Shown piece after piece: positions 24,433-33,174 of a stretch of DNA of 64,000 bases. The translations under genes and the position numbers were made by a program. Positions within the stretch are counted from its first letter, which is position 1, and each line of letters starts with the position of its first letter. The notes beneath the pieces are model-generated. The model saw nothing but the letters and a program-made list of their open reading frames with translations. It was not told where the DNA came from and did no database searches. This DNA is from Hyphomicrobiales bacterium (GTDB lineage: Bacteria; Pseudomonadota; Alphaproteobacteria; Rhizobiales; Rhizobiaceae), in assembly GCA_024225445.1 (NCBI GenBank), contig JAAEMP010000018.1:1-64000 (forward strand), given 5' to 3'.

Positions 24433-26016
24433 ATGAACGAATTGATCACACCATCTGATCCGGTTAATCAGCCCGAACACAATGTGGTTGAATGGGTATC
24501 CCGTTCCGCTTCTGCCTGTCCTGATCGTGAAGCAGTTGTCTGCGCAAACAGGCGCGTCAGTTGGGCCGAATTCGATTTGCGTATTAACAAGATCGCCAAT
24601 GCACTTTTGTCTCTGGGCATCAAAAAAGGCGATCGCATCGCCATACTTGCTGCCACATCCATAGAATATGTCGAAATATTTATGGGCACACTCAGAGCAG
24701 GAGCTTGTCTGGTACCGCTGTCAGGCATGACTTCCAGTCGGGCACTTGAAGGGATGATGAAAAATTGCGGTGCAAAAGTGTTGATCCTGTCAAAAACCAT
24801 GCGGGATCTGGCAGATCCGTTTGTTTCAAGCCTTGAACATATTTGCCATGGCGGGCTGATCGCCATTGATTTTGATGATCCAGATTGGGCTTCCTATGAA
24901 GACTGGCTCAGCCCGGCATCAAACAGCAAAACTGATATTGAAATCAGTTTCAAAGACCATTTCAACATCATCTATTCTTCCGGCACCACCGGCGTTCCAA
25001 AAGGTATTTTGCACAATCACCAGATGCGTGCTGCCCAGATGGAACGGATGCGAGGTAACGGATTTGCTGATAGATCCCGCACATTGCTGTCAACACCGCT
25101 TTATTCAAACACTACGATCATAACGATGATACCGACATTGGTTGGTGGAGGCACTCTGGTGCTGATGCCCAAATTCGATGCCGCTCAATATCTGGCGCTG
25201 CTGCAAGAAGAACGCTGTACTCATACCATGCTGGTACCGGTTCAATACAAGCGGATCATGCAACTGCCTGATTTCGACGCCTATGACCTGTCCAGCATGA
25301 GAATGAAATTTTCAACCAGTGCACCCCTTCGCGCTGCACTGAAACAGGATGTGTTGAACAGATTTCCAGGCGGATTGGTAGAAATATATGGCCTGACCGA
25401 AGGAGGTGGAACCACCGTATTGGCAGCACATCTGCATCCTCATAAACTCGATTCAGTCGGGCAACCTTCACCTGGCGTTGAATTGCAGTTCATCGATGAT
25501 AATGGAACACCGGTGAAACCTGGTGAAATTGGCGAGATATGCGGCCGCTCACCGACGATGATGAGCGGATATTTTGGTCGCGAAGATCTGACCAGGCAAA
25601 CCTTATGGTACGATAAAAACGGACTTGTCTACCTGCGATCAGGTGATCTTGGTCATATCGACAAAGACGGCTTTTTGTTTCTGGGTGACCGCAAGAAAGA
25701 TATGATTATTTCAGGTGGCCTCAATATATATGCCAATGATCTGGAATTGGCATTGCTGGAAGACGAAGATGTTGAAGATGCGGCGGTAATCGGCGTTCCA
25801 AGTGCTGAGTGGGGAGAAACACCGCTGGGATTTGTCGTGTTGCGACAGGGCGCAACAAGAAGTGGTGATAATATCAAAACCAGTGTTAATCAACGCCTTG
25901 GCAAGAGCCAGCATCTGTCAGATATTCTGATCAGATCTTCTCTTCCCAGAAACCAGATTGGCAAAATCCTGAAACGCGAACTGCGCGCACCATTCTGGCA
26001 TCATGTTGACGATTAG
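24433..26016 (+). CDS. AMP-forming acyl-CoA ligase (ANL superfamily)
   Basis: 527 residues. The P-loop-like motif YSSGTTGVPKG is near residue 183, IYGLTEGGG is the A5 motif, LRSGDLGHIDKDGFLFLGDRKKDMI spans motifs A7-A8, and the A10 catalytic Lys is in NQIGKILKREL. It activates a carboxylic acid to its CoA thioester through an acyl-adenylate. It lacks a carrier-protein domain, so it is a stand-alone ligase of the medium/long-chain or aromatic acid group. It lies 89 bp after the SDR and 57 bp before the MDR gene. The three could handle one acid substrate, but its identity is not visible. Confidence 0.9.
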   Translation: MNELITPSDPVNQPEHNVVEWVSRSASACPDREAVVCANRRVSWAEFDLRINKIANALLSLGIKKGDRIAILAATSIEYVEIFMGTLRAGACLVPLSGMTSSRALEGMMKNCGAKVLILSKTMRDLADPFVSSLEHICHGGLIAIDFDDPDWASYEDWLSPASNSKTDIEISFKDHFNIIYSSGTTGVPKGILHNHQMRAAQMERMRGNGFADRSRTLLSTPLYSNTTIITMIPTLVGGGTLVLMPKFDAAQYLALLQEERCTHTMLVPVQYKRIMQLPDFDAYDLSSMRMKFSTSAPLRAALKQDVLNRFPGGLVEIYGLTEGGGTTVLAAHLHPHKLDSVGQPSPGVELQFIDDNGTPVKPGEIGEICGRSPTMMSGYFGREDLTRQTLWYDKNGLVYLRSGDLGHIDKDGFLFLGDRKKDMIISGGLNIYANDLELALLEDEDVEDAAVIGVPSAEWGETPLGFVVLRQGATRSGDNIKTSVNQRLGKSQHLSDILIRSSLPRNQIGKILKRELRAPFWHHVDD

Positions 26017-26073
26017 AGCTTGCCTCTCATGGCTTTTTTCCGGCATAAGCATATTTGAACAAGGAGAAGTACA

Positions 26074-27129
26074 TTGACCGACACCATGCAACGCATTGTC
26101 CTGGCAGCCCGTCCGCAGGGCGAACCAAAACCAACCGATTTCAGGCATGAATCCTGCCCCATACCCACTCCCGGCGAGGGTGAAATGCTGGTCAAAATAA
26201 TCTGGCTTTCGCTTGATCCCTATATGCGCGGACGCATGGATGACAGCAAATCATATGCCCAGGCGGTACAGATTGGCGAGCGGATGGAAGGTGGCGCTGT
26301 GGCTGAAGTCATAGCCTCGAATTTACCGGACTTTGCACCAGGCGATTATGTCTCCGGATCATTTGGCTGGCAGTCTCATGCAGTGTCAGACGGCGTGCTG
26401 GTACGAAAACTCGATCCAAAAGCAGCACCGCTCTCAACAGCACTGGGCGTATTGGGAATGCCGGGTATCACCGCCTATGTTGGCCTCAACGATTTCGGCC
26501 GGCCAAAAGCCGGAGAAACACTGGTGGTTGCTGCCGCAACCGGAGCAGTAGGGTCTCTGGTTGGACAGTTGGGCAAGGCCTATGGCCTGAATGTCGTGGG
26601 TGTTGCCGGTGGACCGGAAAAATGTAAATACGCTGTCGACGAACTGGGTTTTGATGCCTGCTTGGATCACCGTGCCGCTGCGGATGCCTCGACCTTGCGC
26701 AAACAGATTGCCGAAGCCTGCCCCAAAGGCGTTGACATTTACTTTGAAAATGTCGGCGGCAAGACCATGGAAGCGGTTATTCCCCTGATGAATGTTCACG
26801 GGCGCATTCCGATCTGTGGCATGATTGCCTGGTATAATGCCGGTGGCCCTGGTTCAGCTCAAAACGATGGCCCTGACAGACTGCCGAAAGTCTGGCGCAC
26901 GATATTGGTCAATCGGCTGAGTTTGAGAGGATTCATCATATTTGATCACTTTGACCGCTACCCGGATTTCATCAGGGAAGTATCCGGCCATGTCGCATCA
27001 GGCAAAGTAAAATATCGCGAAACCATTGCCGAAGGTCTGGAATCTGCCCCGCAGGCATTCATTCAACTTCTCAAAGGCGGAAATTTCGGTAAACAACTGG
27101 TAGCTGTATCTCCTGATCCCACAAGGTAA
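26074..27129 (+). CDS. NADP-dependent zinc-free MDR oxidoreductase
   Basis: Medium-chain reductase of 351 residues in the leukotriene B4 12-hydroxydehydrogenase/CurA group. LSLDPYMRGRMDD is the hallmark N-terminal motif, the cofactor motif is AATGAVGSLVGQLGKAYG, and VDIYFENVGGKTMEAVIPLM and GRIPICGMIAWYN follow. It lacks the zinc ligands of alcohol dehydrogenases. Such enzymes reduce the double bond of enones with NADPH. The start is TTG at 26074, backed by AAGGAG 7 bases upstream; an ATG 12 bases later is weaker. The stop falls in a short tandem repeat. Confidence 0.9.
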   Translation: MTDTMQRIVLAARPQGEPKPTDFRHESCPIPTPGEGEMLVKIIWLSLDPYMRGRMDDSKSYAQAVQIGERMEGGAVAEVIASNLPDFAPGDYVSGSFGWQSHAVSDGVLVRKLDPKAAPLSTALGVLGMPGITAYVGLNDFGRPKAGETLVVAAATGAVGSLVGQLGKAYGLNVVGVAGGPEKCKYAVDELGFDACLDHRAAADASTLRKQIAEACPKGVDIYFENVGGKTMEAVIPLMNVHGRIPICGMIAWYNAGGPGSAQNDGPDRLPKVWRTILVNRLSLRGFIIFDHFDRYPDFIREVSGHVASGKVKYRETIAEGLESAPQAFIQLLKGGNFGKQLVAVSPDPTR

Positions 27130-27154
27130 TCATTGGGTAATCATTGGGTAATCA
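27125..27154 (+). repeat. Short tandem repeat, 11-bp unit, 2.7 copies
   Basis: The unit GGTAATCATTG is repeated twice and followed by GGTAATCA. The TAA of the first unit is the stop codon of the MDR gene, and the array fills the gap to the convergent FAH-family gene. It is most simply explained by replication slippage. Confidence 0.85.
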
Positions 27155-27161
27155 GCAAAGC

Positions 27162-28010
27162 CTATTTGCTGTAGGCAACAACATTCTGGTGCTGCTCTCC
27201 CAGTCCCTCGACTCCCAGACGCATAGTCTGACCGGGTTTCAGATAGACCTGCGGTTTTTGTCCCATTCCCACACCCGGAGGCGTTCCGGTTGAGATGATA
27301 TCGCCTGGCTGCAGGCTCATGAACTGGGACACATAGCTGACCAGATGGCGCACCCCGTAGACCATCGTCCGGGTGGAGCCGTCCTGATAGCGCTTTTCAT
27401 CAACTTCCAGCCACATGGCAAGGTTTTGCGGATCTGCAATTTCGTCTTTTGTTACCAGCCAGGGACCGATCGGTCCAAATGTATCTGCAGATTTTCCCTT
27501 CACCCATTGACCGGCGCGTTCTATTTGAAAGGCACGTTCAGACACATCGTTGACAATGCAATAACCGGCAACATGGTCCATCGCATCTTCTTCAGAAACA
27601 TAACTGGTATTGCTGCCTATCACTACACCCAGTTCAACCTCCCAATCAGTTTTTTCAGAATTCTTCGGGATTATCACATCATCATTGGGGCCTGTGACAG
27701 CGCTGGTGGCCTTGAAAAACAACACCGGCTCCGGCGGCACTTCCAGGCCGGATTCTTTTGCATGATCAGCATAATTAAGGCCAATACAAACGAATTTGCC
27801 AACCTGTGCTATACATGGGCCAATACGCGGTGACCCCACCACCGGAGGTAGTGAATCAGCATCAATATCTGCAATCGCCTGCAACCCACCTGGCGTCAGA
27901 TTATCGCCTGCAATATCACCAATGAGGCCTGAAAGGTCACGGATCTGACCATTTGCATCCAGTATTCCTGGTCTTTCTGCACCGCGCAGGCCATATCGTA
28001 ACAATTTCAT
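27162..28010 (-). CDS. Fumarylacetoacetate-hydrolase-family protein
   Basis: About 282 residues. The catalytic-domain motifs are CIGLNYADHAKESGLEVP, PVLFFKATSAVTGPNDDVI, the metal-binding E-x-E in DWEVELGVVIG, and GDIISTGTPPGVGMG. The family includes 2-keto-3-deoxy-sugar-acid hydrolases, ureidoglycolate-lyase-like and catechol meta-cleavage enzymes. ATG at 28010 with GAGG upstream is preferred to an in-frame start 39 bases earlier. As the last gene downstream of a LacI-controlled sugar operon it may cleave or hydrate a keto-deoxy acid derived from that sugar, but a 258-bp gap to rbsK leaves independent transcription possible. Confidence 0.88.
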   Translation of the reverse strand: MKLLRYGLRGAERPGILDANGQIRDLSGLIGDIAGDNLTPGGLQAIADIDADSLPPVVGSPRIGPCIAQVGKFVCIGLNYADHAKESGLEVPPEPVLFFKATSAVTGPNDDVIIPKNSEKTDWEVELGVVIGSNTSYVSEEDAMDHVAGYCIVNDVSERAFQIERAGQWVKGKSADTFGPIGPWLVTKDEIADPQNLAMWLEVDEKRYQDGSTRTMVYGVRHLVSYVSQFMSLQPGDIISTGTPPGVGMGQKPQVYLKPGQTMRLGVEGLGEQHQNVVAYSK

Positions 28011-28267
28011 TTTCAATTCCTCTGGTTTTGAAGTTCCAACCAAATACAATGGCCGTCGTCAGGCCACATTTAGTAGTTTTCCGTTTGCCTGCAAATGCAA
28101 ATAAATAACAATTTCTTGAAGACAAATAACGAATCCAACTCACTACTTATGCACTTAACATTATGATGGTATAGGCACCACAGTTAATTCAGCTTGGGTT
28201 CTTCAAAAATTTTGTCAAAAAAATAATTTACCACCTGATCTTCTTCATCTTCATTGCACCGCAAAAA

Positions 28268-29194
28268 TCATTCAGATTTCGCCAACAGCTGCTCAATTTC
28301 ATCCAGCAAAGGCATGGAAGGAGCCGTACCCGGTCTTGTCACCGATATGGCGGCCGTCGCATTGCCAAATCTCGCAGCCTCAACCGGGTCCCGACCGCGC
28401 GCCAATGCGGTTGCAAAACCACCATTAAAAGCGTCTCCTGCACCGGTAGTCTCAACCACCGCTCCAGCGTAGCAGGCCGGCACATGCACACTTCGGTTGT
28501 CATCATGATAGAGCACGCCTCTTTCCCCCAGGGTGATGATTGCGGCACCAACGCCTTTATCAAGAAATATCCCAGCCGCCTTTTTTGCCTCTTCAATCGA
28601 CTGCACGCATACGCCGGTAATTGCTTCGGCCTCGGTCTCGTTTGGCGTGACAAAACTGCAAAGTTCCAGCATGCCTTGAGGCAATTCAGCTGCCGGCGCC
28701 GGATTAAGGATCGTTAACGCACCTCCGGCCCGGGCAATTTCCAGTCCGCGCATGGCGGCATCCATCGGCTGTTCCAGTTGGGTAACAAAAACCGCCGAAT
28801 TGGCAATCAGATCGGCTTTGGCCTCAATATCGGCTGGTGAAATGGTTGTCGCCACACCCGGGCAAACAATGATTGCGTTATCGCCGGTTGCCTCTTCTAC
28901 AAAAATGTAGGCGGCACCCGTATAACTGTCGTCATGCTGGGTGACTTCCGGTATCACTCCGGCTTTTGCCCAGGTTGCCAACGCCATGTCGGCAAATGGA
29001 TCCCTACCCAGTTTGGAGAGAAAATGCACTTCCCCGCCAGCCATCGCCGCTGCCACTGCCTGGTTCGAACCCTTGCCTCCAGGCCCAAGAGCAAAACTGT
29101 TACCCAGGATTGTCTCACCCATGCGAGGAGCACGATCAGCCCGGTAGCTGGTATCAGCAACGAAGACACCCAGAATTACAATATTTTCAGCCAT
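28268..29194 (-). CDS. rbsK: Ribokinase-type PfkB carbohydrate kinase
   Basis: 308 residues, PfkB family. Signature 1 is GPGGKGSNQAVAAAMAG near residue 37 and signature 2, containing the catalytic Asp and anion hole, is ETTGAGDAFNGGFATALARG near residue 250. ATP-site motifs VTPNETEAEAITG and ITLGERGVLYHDD are also present. Length and motifs match ribokinase, though related kinases for other pentoses cannot be excluded. It lies downstream of the Gfo/Idh and isomerase genes, so the phosphorylated sugar may be the product of those steps. No ribose ABC genes are adjacent. Confidence 0.85.
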   Translation of the reverse strand: MAENIVILGVFVADTSYRADRAPRMGETILGNSFALGPGGKGSNQAVAAAMAGGEVHFLSKLGRDPFADMALATWAKAGVIPEVTQHDDSYTGAAYIFVEEATGDNAIIVCPGVATTISPADIEAKADLIANSAVFVTQLEQPMDAAMRGLEIARAGGALTILNPAPAAELPQGMLELCSFVTPNETEAEAITGVCVQSIEEAKKAAGIFLDKGVGAAIITLGERGVLYHDDNRSVHVPACYAGAVVETTGAGDAFNGGFATALARGRDPVEAARFGNATAAISVTRPGTAPSMPLLDEIEQLLAKSE

Positions 29195-29377
29195 TTAATA
29201 AATCCCCAGACCTTGACGGGCTCAACGCCCTTCAGCGAAAAAAGTGATTTTAAAAATGTCATTCACAAATGTAAATGACTCAAGCGCTATTTCACTGAAA
29301 CCCCGATCATTTTCAACGCCTCGATAAATCGCTTCGGTATTCAACCGTTTCATGAGGGAATATTTACCCATGCAAAC

Positions 29378-30532
29378 TCAAATAGCCAGTTTTGTCCACA
29401 CCCCTCCCCGGTTGGATGAATTCACGCAGGCACTGACAAAAGCGACACCGTTCAATCCGTCATTGACATCAGGCATCAACAAACCTTCAGGCACTGCCTC
29501 ACCATTGCGTTTTGCCAATATCGCTTTGGCAGCCTCTGTATAGATATTGGCAAAACCCTCCAGATATCCCTCCGGATGACCCGGTGGTATGCGTGATACC
29601 CCACCAGCCAGTTCACCTGATCCGGCTCCGCTGCGGGTAATCAGACGTTTGGGTTCACCCGCTGGAGTATGCCATAAATAATTCGGGTCCTCCTGCGCCC
29701 ATTCAATGCCACCCCTGGCTCCATAAATACGAATACGAAGGGCATTTTCATTGCCCGGAGCAACCTGGCTCGACCACAACATGCCTTTGGCACCGCCCTT
29801 GAACCGCATCATCACATGGGCATTGTCGTCCAGCCGACGGCCATCAACAAATGCATGCAAATCAGCACATAATGTCTCAAGTTCCAAACCGGTGGTAAAT
29901 GTCGCAAGGTTATAGGCATGAGTTCCGATATCACCAATACAACCGCCAATTCCCGAGCGCGCCGGATCGGTTCGCCATTCGGCTTGTTTTTGTTCGGTGT
30001 CCTCAAGTTTTTCAGACAGCCAGTCCTGTGGATATTCTACCTGAACCAGACGAATTTCGCCCAATTCACCATTCCCGATCATTTCACGCGCCTGCCTGAC
30101 CATCGGATATCCGGTATAATTATGCGTCAGAACGAAAAGTGCATTGCTTTTGCCGGCCGCCTTCACAAGTTTTTTGGCATCGGCCAGGCTGGAAGTCAGT
30201 GGCTTGTCACATATGACGTGAATACCACGTTTGAGAAATTCCCGTGCGGCCGGATAGTGCATATGATTGGGCGTTACTATGGCAACAGCTTCGACACCAT
30301 TTTTCAACCGCGCTTCCCGTTTTGCCATCGCCAAAAAATCACCATAGGCCCGATCTTCATCAATACCCAGATCAATGGCTGAAGCAATTGCTTTTTCAGG
30401 TGTCGAAGACAACGCGCCTGCCACCAGCTGATAGTGATCATCAATCCGCGATGCAATTCGATGGACGCCGCCGATAAAAGCATCACGACCGCCGCCCACC
30501 ATTCCAAGTCTGATACGCCGATTGTTTCCCAT
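29378..30532 (-). CDS. Gfo/Idh/MocA-family oxidoreductase
   Basis: 384 residues. The N-terminal Rossmann domain has GMVGGGRDAFIGGVHRIA and AVAIVTPNHMHYPAAREFL, and the family signature C/EKP is HVICDKPLTSS with the catalytic Lys. The C-terminal alpha/beta domain holds GGCIGDIGTHAYNLATF, where the conserved Asp and His lie. This family oxidises or epimerises sugars or inositols with NAD(P). Its ATG overlaps the stop of the isomerase gene as TGATG, so the two are coupled. In such pairs the products commonly act in sequence on one sugar or cyclitol. Confidence 0.92.
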   Translation of the reverse strand: MGNNRRIRLGMVGGGRDAFIGGVHRIASRIDDHYQLVAGALSSTPEKAIASAIDLGIDEDRAYGDFLAMAKREARLKNGVEAVAIVTPNHMHYPAAREFLKRGIHVICDKPLTSSLADAKKLVKAAGKSNALFVLTHNYTGYPMVRQAREMIGNGELGEIRLVQVEYPQDWLSEKLEDTEQKQAEWRTDPARSGIGGCIGDIGTHAYNLATFTTGLELETLCADLHAFVDGRRLDDNAHVMMRFKGGAKGMLWSSQVAPGNENALRIRIYGARGGIEWAQEDPNYLWHTPAGEPKRLITRSGAGSGELAGGVSRIPPGHPEGYLEGFANIYTEAAKAILAKRNGEAVPEGLLMPDVNDGLNGVAFVSACVNSSNRGGVWTKLAI

Positions 30533-31587
30533 CAGTTTATTCCCAACATTTTTCGGTTGGCGGCTTCATCACTGCCCCCATCGGCAAAATCATCAAACGC
30601 CTTTTCTGTCACACGGATAATATGATCACTGACGAATTGGGCGCCTTCTCGCGCACCGTCTTCGGGATGTTTCAGGCAGCACTCCCATTCCACAACTGCC
30701 CAGCCATCAAATCCATGGGCTGTCAGTTGCGAAAAAATTGCCTTGAAATCGACCTGCCCGTCACCAAGCGAACGAAACCGGCCAGCCCGATCAACCCAGC
30801 TTTGGTAGCCCGAATATACACCTTGCCGGCCGGTCGGATTAAATTCCGCATCTTTTACATGAAACATCCTGATGCGTTCATGGTAGATCTCGATATTATC
30901 GAGATAATCAAGCGCCTGCAGCACATAATGCGATGGATCATACAGCATATTGCATCGCTGATGATTGTTGACCCGTTCCAGGAACATCTCGAAAGTGATG
31001 CCATCGTGCAAATCTTCACCAGGGTGAATTTCATAACAAATGTCCACCCCGCAGTCTTCCGCCTTGTCAAGAATCGGGCGCCAGCGTTTTGCCAATTCAT
31101 CAAACGCAGTTTCGATCAGACCTTCAGGCCGCTGGGGCCAGGGGTAAACATAGGGCCATGCCAAAGCGCCAGAAAATGATGCCAGCGCGCCAATGCCCAT
31201 ATTGCGTGAAGCTTCCAGCGCCAACATCACCTGTTGAACAGCCCATTCCTGCCTGGCCTTGGGATCACCATGCACATGCGGCGCGGCAAACCCGTCAAAA
31301 GCGACATCATAGGCAGGGTGAACAGCGACCAGCTGTCCCTGCAGATGGGTGGATAATTCTGTAACTTCGACACCGTTTTCAGATGCAACTCCTTTGAATT
31401 CATCACAATAGTCCCTGGACGACGCTGCCTTTTCCAAATCAATCAGGCGACCGTCCCAACTTGGAACCTGTACGCCTTTAAAGCCGCAGTCAGCACTCCA
31501 TTTGGTAATTGAATCCCATGAATTAAACGGTGCATCATCATTTGCAAACTGGGCAAGAAATAGCGCCGGTCCTTTGATAGTTTTCAT
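30532..31587 (-). CDS. Sugar phosphate isomerase/epimerase (xylose-isomerase-like TIM barrel)
   Basis: 351 residues of the AP-endonuclease-2/xylose-isomerase-like fold. Metal-site motifs include ICYEIHPGEDLHDG with Glu and His, NMLYDPSHYVLQALDYL with Asp and His, RIRMFHVKDAEFNPTG, and GWAVVEWECCLKHPEDGA with the last Glu. Relatives are IolE, IolH and D-psicose-type epimerases. It follows the LacI gene by 30 bp and precedes the Gfo/Idh gene with a 1-base overlap. A sugar or inositol substrate is likely but not identified. Confidence 0.9.
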   Translation of the reverse strand: MKTIKGPALFLAQFANDDAPFNSWDSITKWSADCGFKGVQVPSWDGRLIDLEKAASSRDYCDEFKGVASENGVEVTELSTHLQGQLVAVHPAYDVAFDGFAAPHVHGDPKARQEWAVQQVMLALEASRNMGIGALASFSGALAWPYVYPWPQRPEGLIETAFDELAKRWRPILDKAEDCGVDICYEIHPGEDLHDGITFEMFLERVNNHQRCNMLYDPSHYVLQALDYLDNIEIYHERIRMFHVKDAEFNPTGRQGVYSGYQSWVDRAGRFRSLGDGQVDFKAIFSQLTAHGFDGWAVVEWECCLKHPEDGAREGAQFVSDHIIRVTEKAFDDFADGGSDEAANRKMLGIN

Positions 31588-31617
31588 AATCTGGTCTCAC
31601 ATTATTTGTTTCGTGGT

Positions 31618-32664
31618 TTATTCCAACATTTCACCGACCGGCATATTACCTTCGATAAAAATCTCAATTCTGATCCGGTTTTGCTGATAATCCGGATCAA
31701 CACCGTCGACAGATGCTTTCATTATTCTGATGGCGCTGCGGATTTCATGGCCCGCATCCTGAGTGATCACAGCATCAAATATACCGCTTTTCAAGGCAGC
31801 GCGTGAATGGCTGCTCAATTCATGAGCAACAACACATAATTCATCTTTGCGATCAGACTTTTCCAGGGCGGCTATGACGCCAATATTACCACCCCCGGCA
31901 GAATAAATCCCGCCGAGGTCAGGATGTTCTCCAAGTGCTTTTGAAACAAGGTCTTCCGCCAGATGCCGGTCATCGTTGCATTCACCAATAAAAATCAGTT
32001 TGTGTCCGGGATAGGCACTGCGTATTTTCTGTTCAAAACCGAATCTGCGTTCCATGTGGTCACGCAGTATCATCGAACCTAGCAAAATACCCAGTTCAAC
32101 ATGGTCAGTTTGTGAAAATTTGCAAAGCAGTTCGGCCGCACACCTGCCGGCTGCTGCATTATCAATTCCGACAAATTTACTATTATCCAGAGTCGGAATT
32201 GCTGAAACCAGATTGACTATTTCAGTTCCACCTCTGGCGATCTGTTTCAATTTCGTACGAATTTCCGGCGAATCCTGGGTAACGGTGGCGATTGCATCAT
32301 AATTTTCCAGGCGGGCATCTTCCAGGGCTCCCAGCAGCCTGTCATTGTCAAGTTGAGGAGCCGTGATGATTTCAATTTGAATCCGTCCATCGCGCTGTAG
32401 CGCCGCTTCACGTTTGCAAGCGCGCATCAGAGTCTTGAAAAATGCATTCGTGCCGGTGGGTAATACAAAACAAAAACGATATATTCGCTGGCGTGCAATA
32501 TTGGCGGCATCAATATCTTTGGTGAAATTGATTTTGGCTGCAGCCTGCCAGACTTTTTCGACAGTTCTAACATGAACTTTCGAGCGGCCATTGATCACAC
32601 GGTCAACCGTCGCCAGACTGACACCAGCCGCCTTTGCCAGGTCCCTCACAGTTGCCTTGTTCAT
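31618..32664 (-). CDS. LacI-family transcriptional regulator
   Basis: About 348 residues. The N-terminal LacI HTH is TVRDLAKAAGVSLATVDRVINGRSKV, a hinge helix follows, then a type-I periplasmic-binding-like effector domain ending VDPDYQQNRIRIEIFIEGNMP. The family member with VDRVINGR rather than SRVLN is typical of the subgroup that controls sugar/cyclitol operons in alphaproteobacteria. The ATG at 32664 has GGAAGAG upstream; an earlier in-frame start has none. It is the first gene of the operon that runs through the isomerase, dehydrogenase and kinase genes, so autoregulation together with them is likely. Confidence 0.9.
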   Translation of the reverse strand: MNKATVRDLAKAAGVSLATVDRVINGRSKVHVRTVEKVWQAAAKINFTKDIDAANIARQRIYRFCFVLPTGTNAFFKTLMRACKREAALQRDGRIQIEIITAPQLDNDRLLGALEDARLENYDAIATVTQDSPEIRTKLKQIARGGTEIVNLVSAIPTLDNSKFVGIDNAAAGRCAAELLCKFSQTDHVELGILLGSMILRDHMERRFGFEQKIRSAYPGHKLIFIGECNDDRHLAEDLVSKALGEHPDLGGIYSAGGGNIGVIAALEKSDRKDELCVVAHELSSHSRAALKSGIFDAVITQDAGHEIRSAIRIMKASVDGVDPDYQQNRIRIEIFIEGNMPVGEMLE

Positions 32665-32741
32665 AAAATGCTCTTCCCCATAGTCACCAAAAAAAGCACA
32701 GCCACAACATAACGTCAACATTTAAGGTACGCACCTCAATT

Positions 32742-33160
32742 TTCCCTGCACCACGGACACGCGAATTATTTTCCAATGGCAACCCAATGGAAGCCATTGT
32801 CGGGTTTTCACGCGCTGTCAGGATGGGCCCATTTGTCACTATTGGTGGCACAGCACCGGTGGATGAAAATGGCAAGACAGTCGGTGTTGGCGATGTCGGC
32901 GCACAAACTAGGGCACTTCCGGTTTATTCTGGACCGCACTGGAGCAAGCGAGTTCCGGCCTTCATGATGTCGTTCGCACAAGGGTAATTCTGACTGGCAT
33001 CAATAACTGGAAAGCATCAATAGATGTGCGCAAGGAATATTTCCGCGACGTTCGACCGGTCGATACGATCATCGCAATCGACCGATTCATCAATCCCGAA
33101 TGGCTTGTCGAATATGAAGCCGATACAATTATCGCAAATTGGGATGATGCGAACAGGTGA
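32742..33160 (+). pseudogene. Decayed RidA/YjgF-family gene
   Basis: One frame reads TRELFSNGNPMEAIVGFSRA, then RMGPFVTIGGTAPVDENGKT to about 32910. Homology resumes in another frame as ALEQASSGLHDVVRTRVILT, then NNWKASIDVRKEYFRDVRPV to the TGA at 33158-33160, with FRFIL of the linking helix in a third frame. This is the RidA order: N-terminal strand, central S-G-L-HDVVRT helix, final strand. At least two frameshifts lie between 32910 and 32945. The likely start is missing or non-standard. RidA proteins hydrolyse reactive enamines/imines; this copy should be inactive unless the shifts are sequencing errors. Confidence 0.8.
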
Positions 33161-33174
33161 ACTATTCACCCCAT

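Noticed and set aside
27125-27154. Start of a CRISPR or regulatory array
   Set aside because: The 11-bp unit repeats fewer than three times without spacers and covers a stop codon; slippage explains it.
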